A stretch of 6,577 nucleotides of DNA from Spirochaetaceae bacterium. Lineage in GTDB: Bacteria; Spirochaetota; Spirochaetia; DSM-2461. The notes under the pieces are model-generated. The model had not been told where the DNA came from. It was given only the letters and a program-made list of their open reading frames with translations, and ran no database searches. Below are positions 6,191-6,577 of the stretch, in pieces (positions within the stretch are counted from its first letter, which is position 1; the number at the start of each line of letters is the position of its first letter). The position numbers and the translations under genes are program-made. The stretch is taken from positions 1 through 6,577 of the forward strand of contig QKAI01000212.1 of the NCBI GenBank assembly GCA_003246505.1. Direction: 5' to 3'.

Positions 6191-6532
6191 CTACAGCCCT
6201 ATCTGATCCAGAAAACTCTCCCGGTTGCAGTAGTTGCTCTGCCCCACCAGCCTGCCCCCGTTGTAGTAGCGCACATAGGGCACGTTGTAATTCCCGTAGA
6301 CGGTCTCCTTGAAGTGCATGAAGCTGTGGTAGCTGTCCATTTTCTCGTATTCCGCCCAGTAGATGTGCAGATCCTCATCCATTTTATGCAGCCAGTGGCG
6401 CATCATCATCCACTGGGGGCACCAGCTCTGGGTCAGGACCAGGGCCACCCTCTCGTGGCTGTTCAGAATCCTATCGGAAAAATCGCCGAGCCGGATCGCT
6501 TCCTGCAGATCCCCATCGGTTAAAGCTATCAT
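6191..6532 (-). CDS. Small thioredoxin-fold protein with monothiol WCPQW site
   Basis: This 113-residue protein has the outline of a thioredoxin: a beta strand VALVLTQSWCPQW (29-41) ending in the active-site turn, a helix (MMMRHWLHKM), a middle strand (LHIYWAEYEKMDS), then VPYVRYYNGGRLVG (84-97), where Pro85 fits the conserved cis-proline before the last strands. The usual CxxC is C38-P-Q-W41, so the resolving cysteine is replaced by tryptophan; the only other cysteine is Cys102 near the end. It lacks a signal peptide and is therefore probably cytoplasmic. A monothiol site argues against a standard disulfide reductase and for glutathione- or bacillithiol-type exchange, peroxiredoxin-like chemistry, or a binding role. 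The fold is inferred from pattern, and I do not recognise a named gene. A strong AGGAGG 7 bases upstream fixes the start. It is probably transcribed alone, ending at the hairpin before uxaE. Confidence 0.8.
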   Translation of the reverse strand: MIALTDGDLQEAIRLGDFSDRILNSHERVALVLTQSWCPQWMMMRHWLHKMDEDLHIYWAEYEKMDSYHSFMHFKETVYGNYNVPYVRYYNGGRLVGQSNYCNRESFLDQIGL

Positions 6533-6539
6533 GAATCTC

Positions 6540-6545
6540 CCTCCT
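6540..6545 (-). promoter_or_regulatory. Strong ribosome binding site of the thioredoxin-like gene
   Basis: The minus strand carries a consensus AGGAGG with 7 bases between it and the ATG at 6532. It is the strongest ribosome binding site in the window and suggests efficient translation of the small protein. Confidence 0.75.
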
Positions 6546-6564
6546 GAGACTGTTCGTATTGCAG

Positions 6565-6570
6565 TTTATA
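6565..6570 (-). promoter_or_regulatory. Possible -10 box of the thioredoxin-like gene
   Basis: TATAAA on the minus strand would place a transcription start around 6558, about 25 bases before the ATG. The matching -35 box would lie beyond the right edge, so the promoter cannot be confirmed here. Confidence 0.35.
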
Positions 6571-6577
6571 GAGATTA

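Noticed and set aside
1..6577. CRISPR array, tRNA or rRNA genes, transposase or phage genes, defence system.
   Set aside because: I saw no direct-repeat array, no RNA gene pattern, and every sizeable stretch is explained by the six genes; only two short gaps (63 and 86 bases) are non-coding besides the right edge.

Overview
The window is GC-rich and tightly packed with genes. It holds six protein-coding genes, five on the minus strand and one on the plus strand, and no tRNA, rRNA, CRISPR array or insertion sequence. I read the organism as a bacterium, most likely a free-living spirochaete (Spirochaetota) or a relative. This rests on the gene mix: a UxaE-type tagaturonate epimerase, a tandem-ACT GcvR-like protein, a short DUF2156 lysyl-lipid synthase and a membrane Ser/Thr kinase. 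It is an inference from family distribution, not a proven placement.

Layout. (1) Positions 1-2134, minus strand: a two-gene unit in which a tandem-ACT protein is followed after 3 bases by a transmembrane Hanks-type Ser/Thr kinase. The kinase runs off the left edge. (2) Positions 2135-2197: a 63-base divergent promoter region. Its plus-strand promoter would start transcription at or next to the ATG of the transporter, which suggests a leaderless mRNA. (3) Positions 2198-3148, plus strand: an auxin-efflux-carrier (AEC) family permease. It converges on the next minus-strand gene, and the two share a CTAG that provides both stop codons. (4) Positions 3145-6104, minus strand: a tagaturonate-epimerase family gene (uxaE) overlapping by ATGA with a DUF2156/MprF-type aminoacyl-phosphatidylglycerol synthase that has six N-terminal hydrophobic segments. 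(5) Positions 6105-6190: a short regulatory gap with a perfect extended -10 box, a GC-rich hairpin with a T7 tract, and the uxaE ribosome binding site, in that order. (6) Positions 6191-6532, minus strand: a small thioredoxin-fold protein whose usual second active-site cysteine is replaced (WCPQW).

How the genes may work together. The ACT protein and kinase look like a co-translated pair that could couple an amino-acid-binding domain to envelope-spanning phospho-signalling. The uxaE/DUF2156 overlap is an odd pairing of uronate metabolism with membrane lipid charge modification, and no other hexuronate genes are in view. The most interesting structural points are the hairpin inside the predicted uxaE leader, the likely leaderless AEC transcript, the ACT-kinase pairing and the monothiol thioredoxin-like protein. 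None of this amounts to a recognisable new defence or mobile system.
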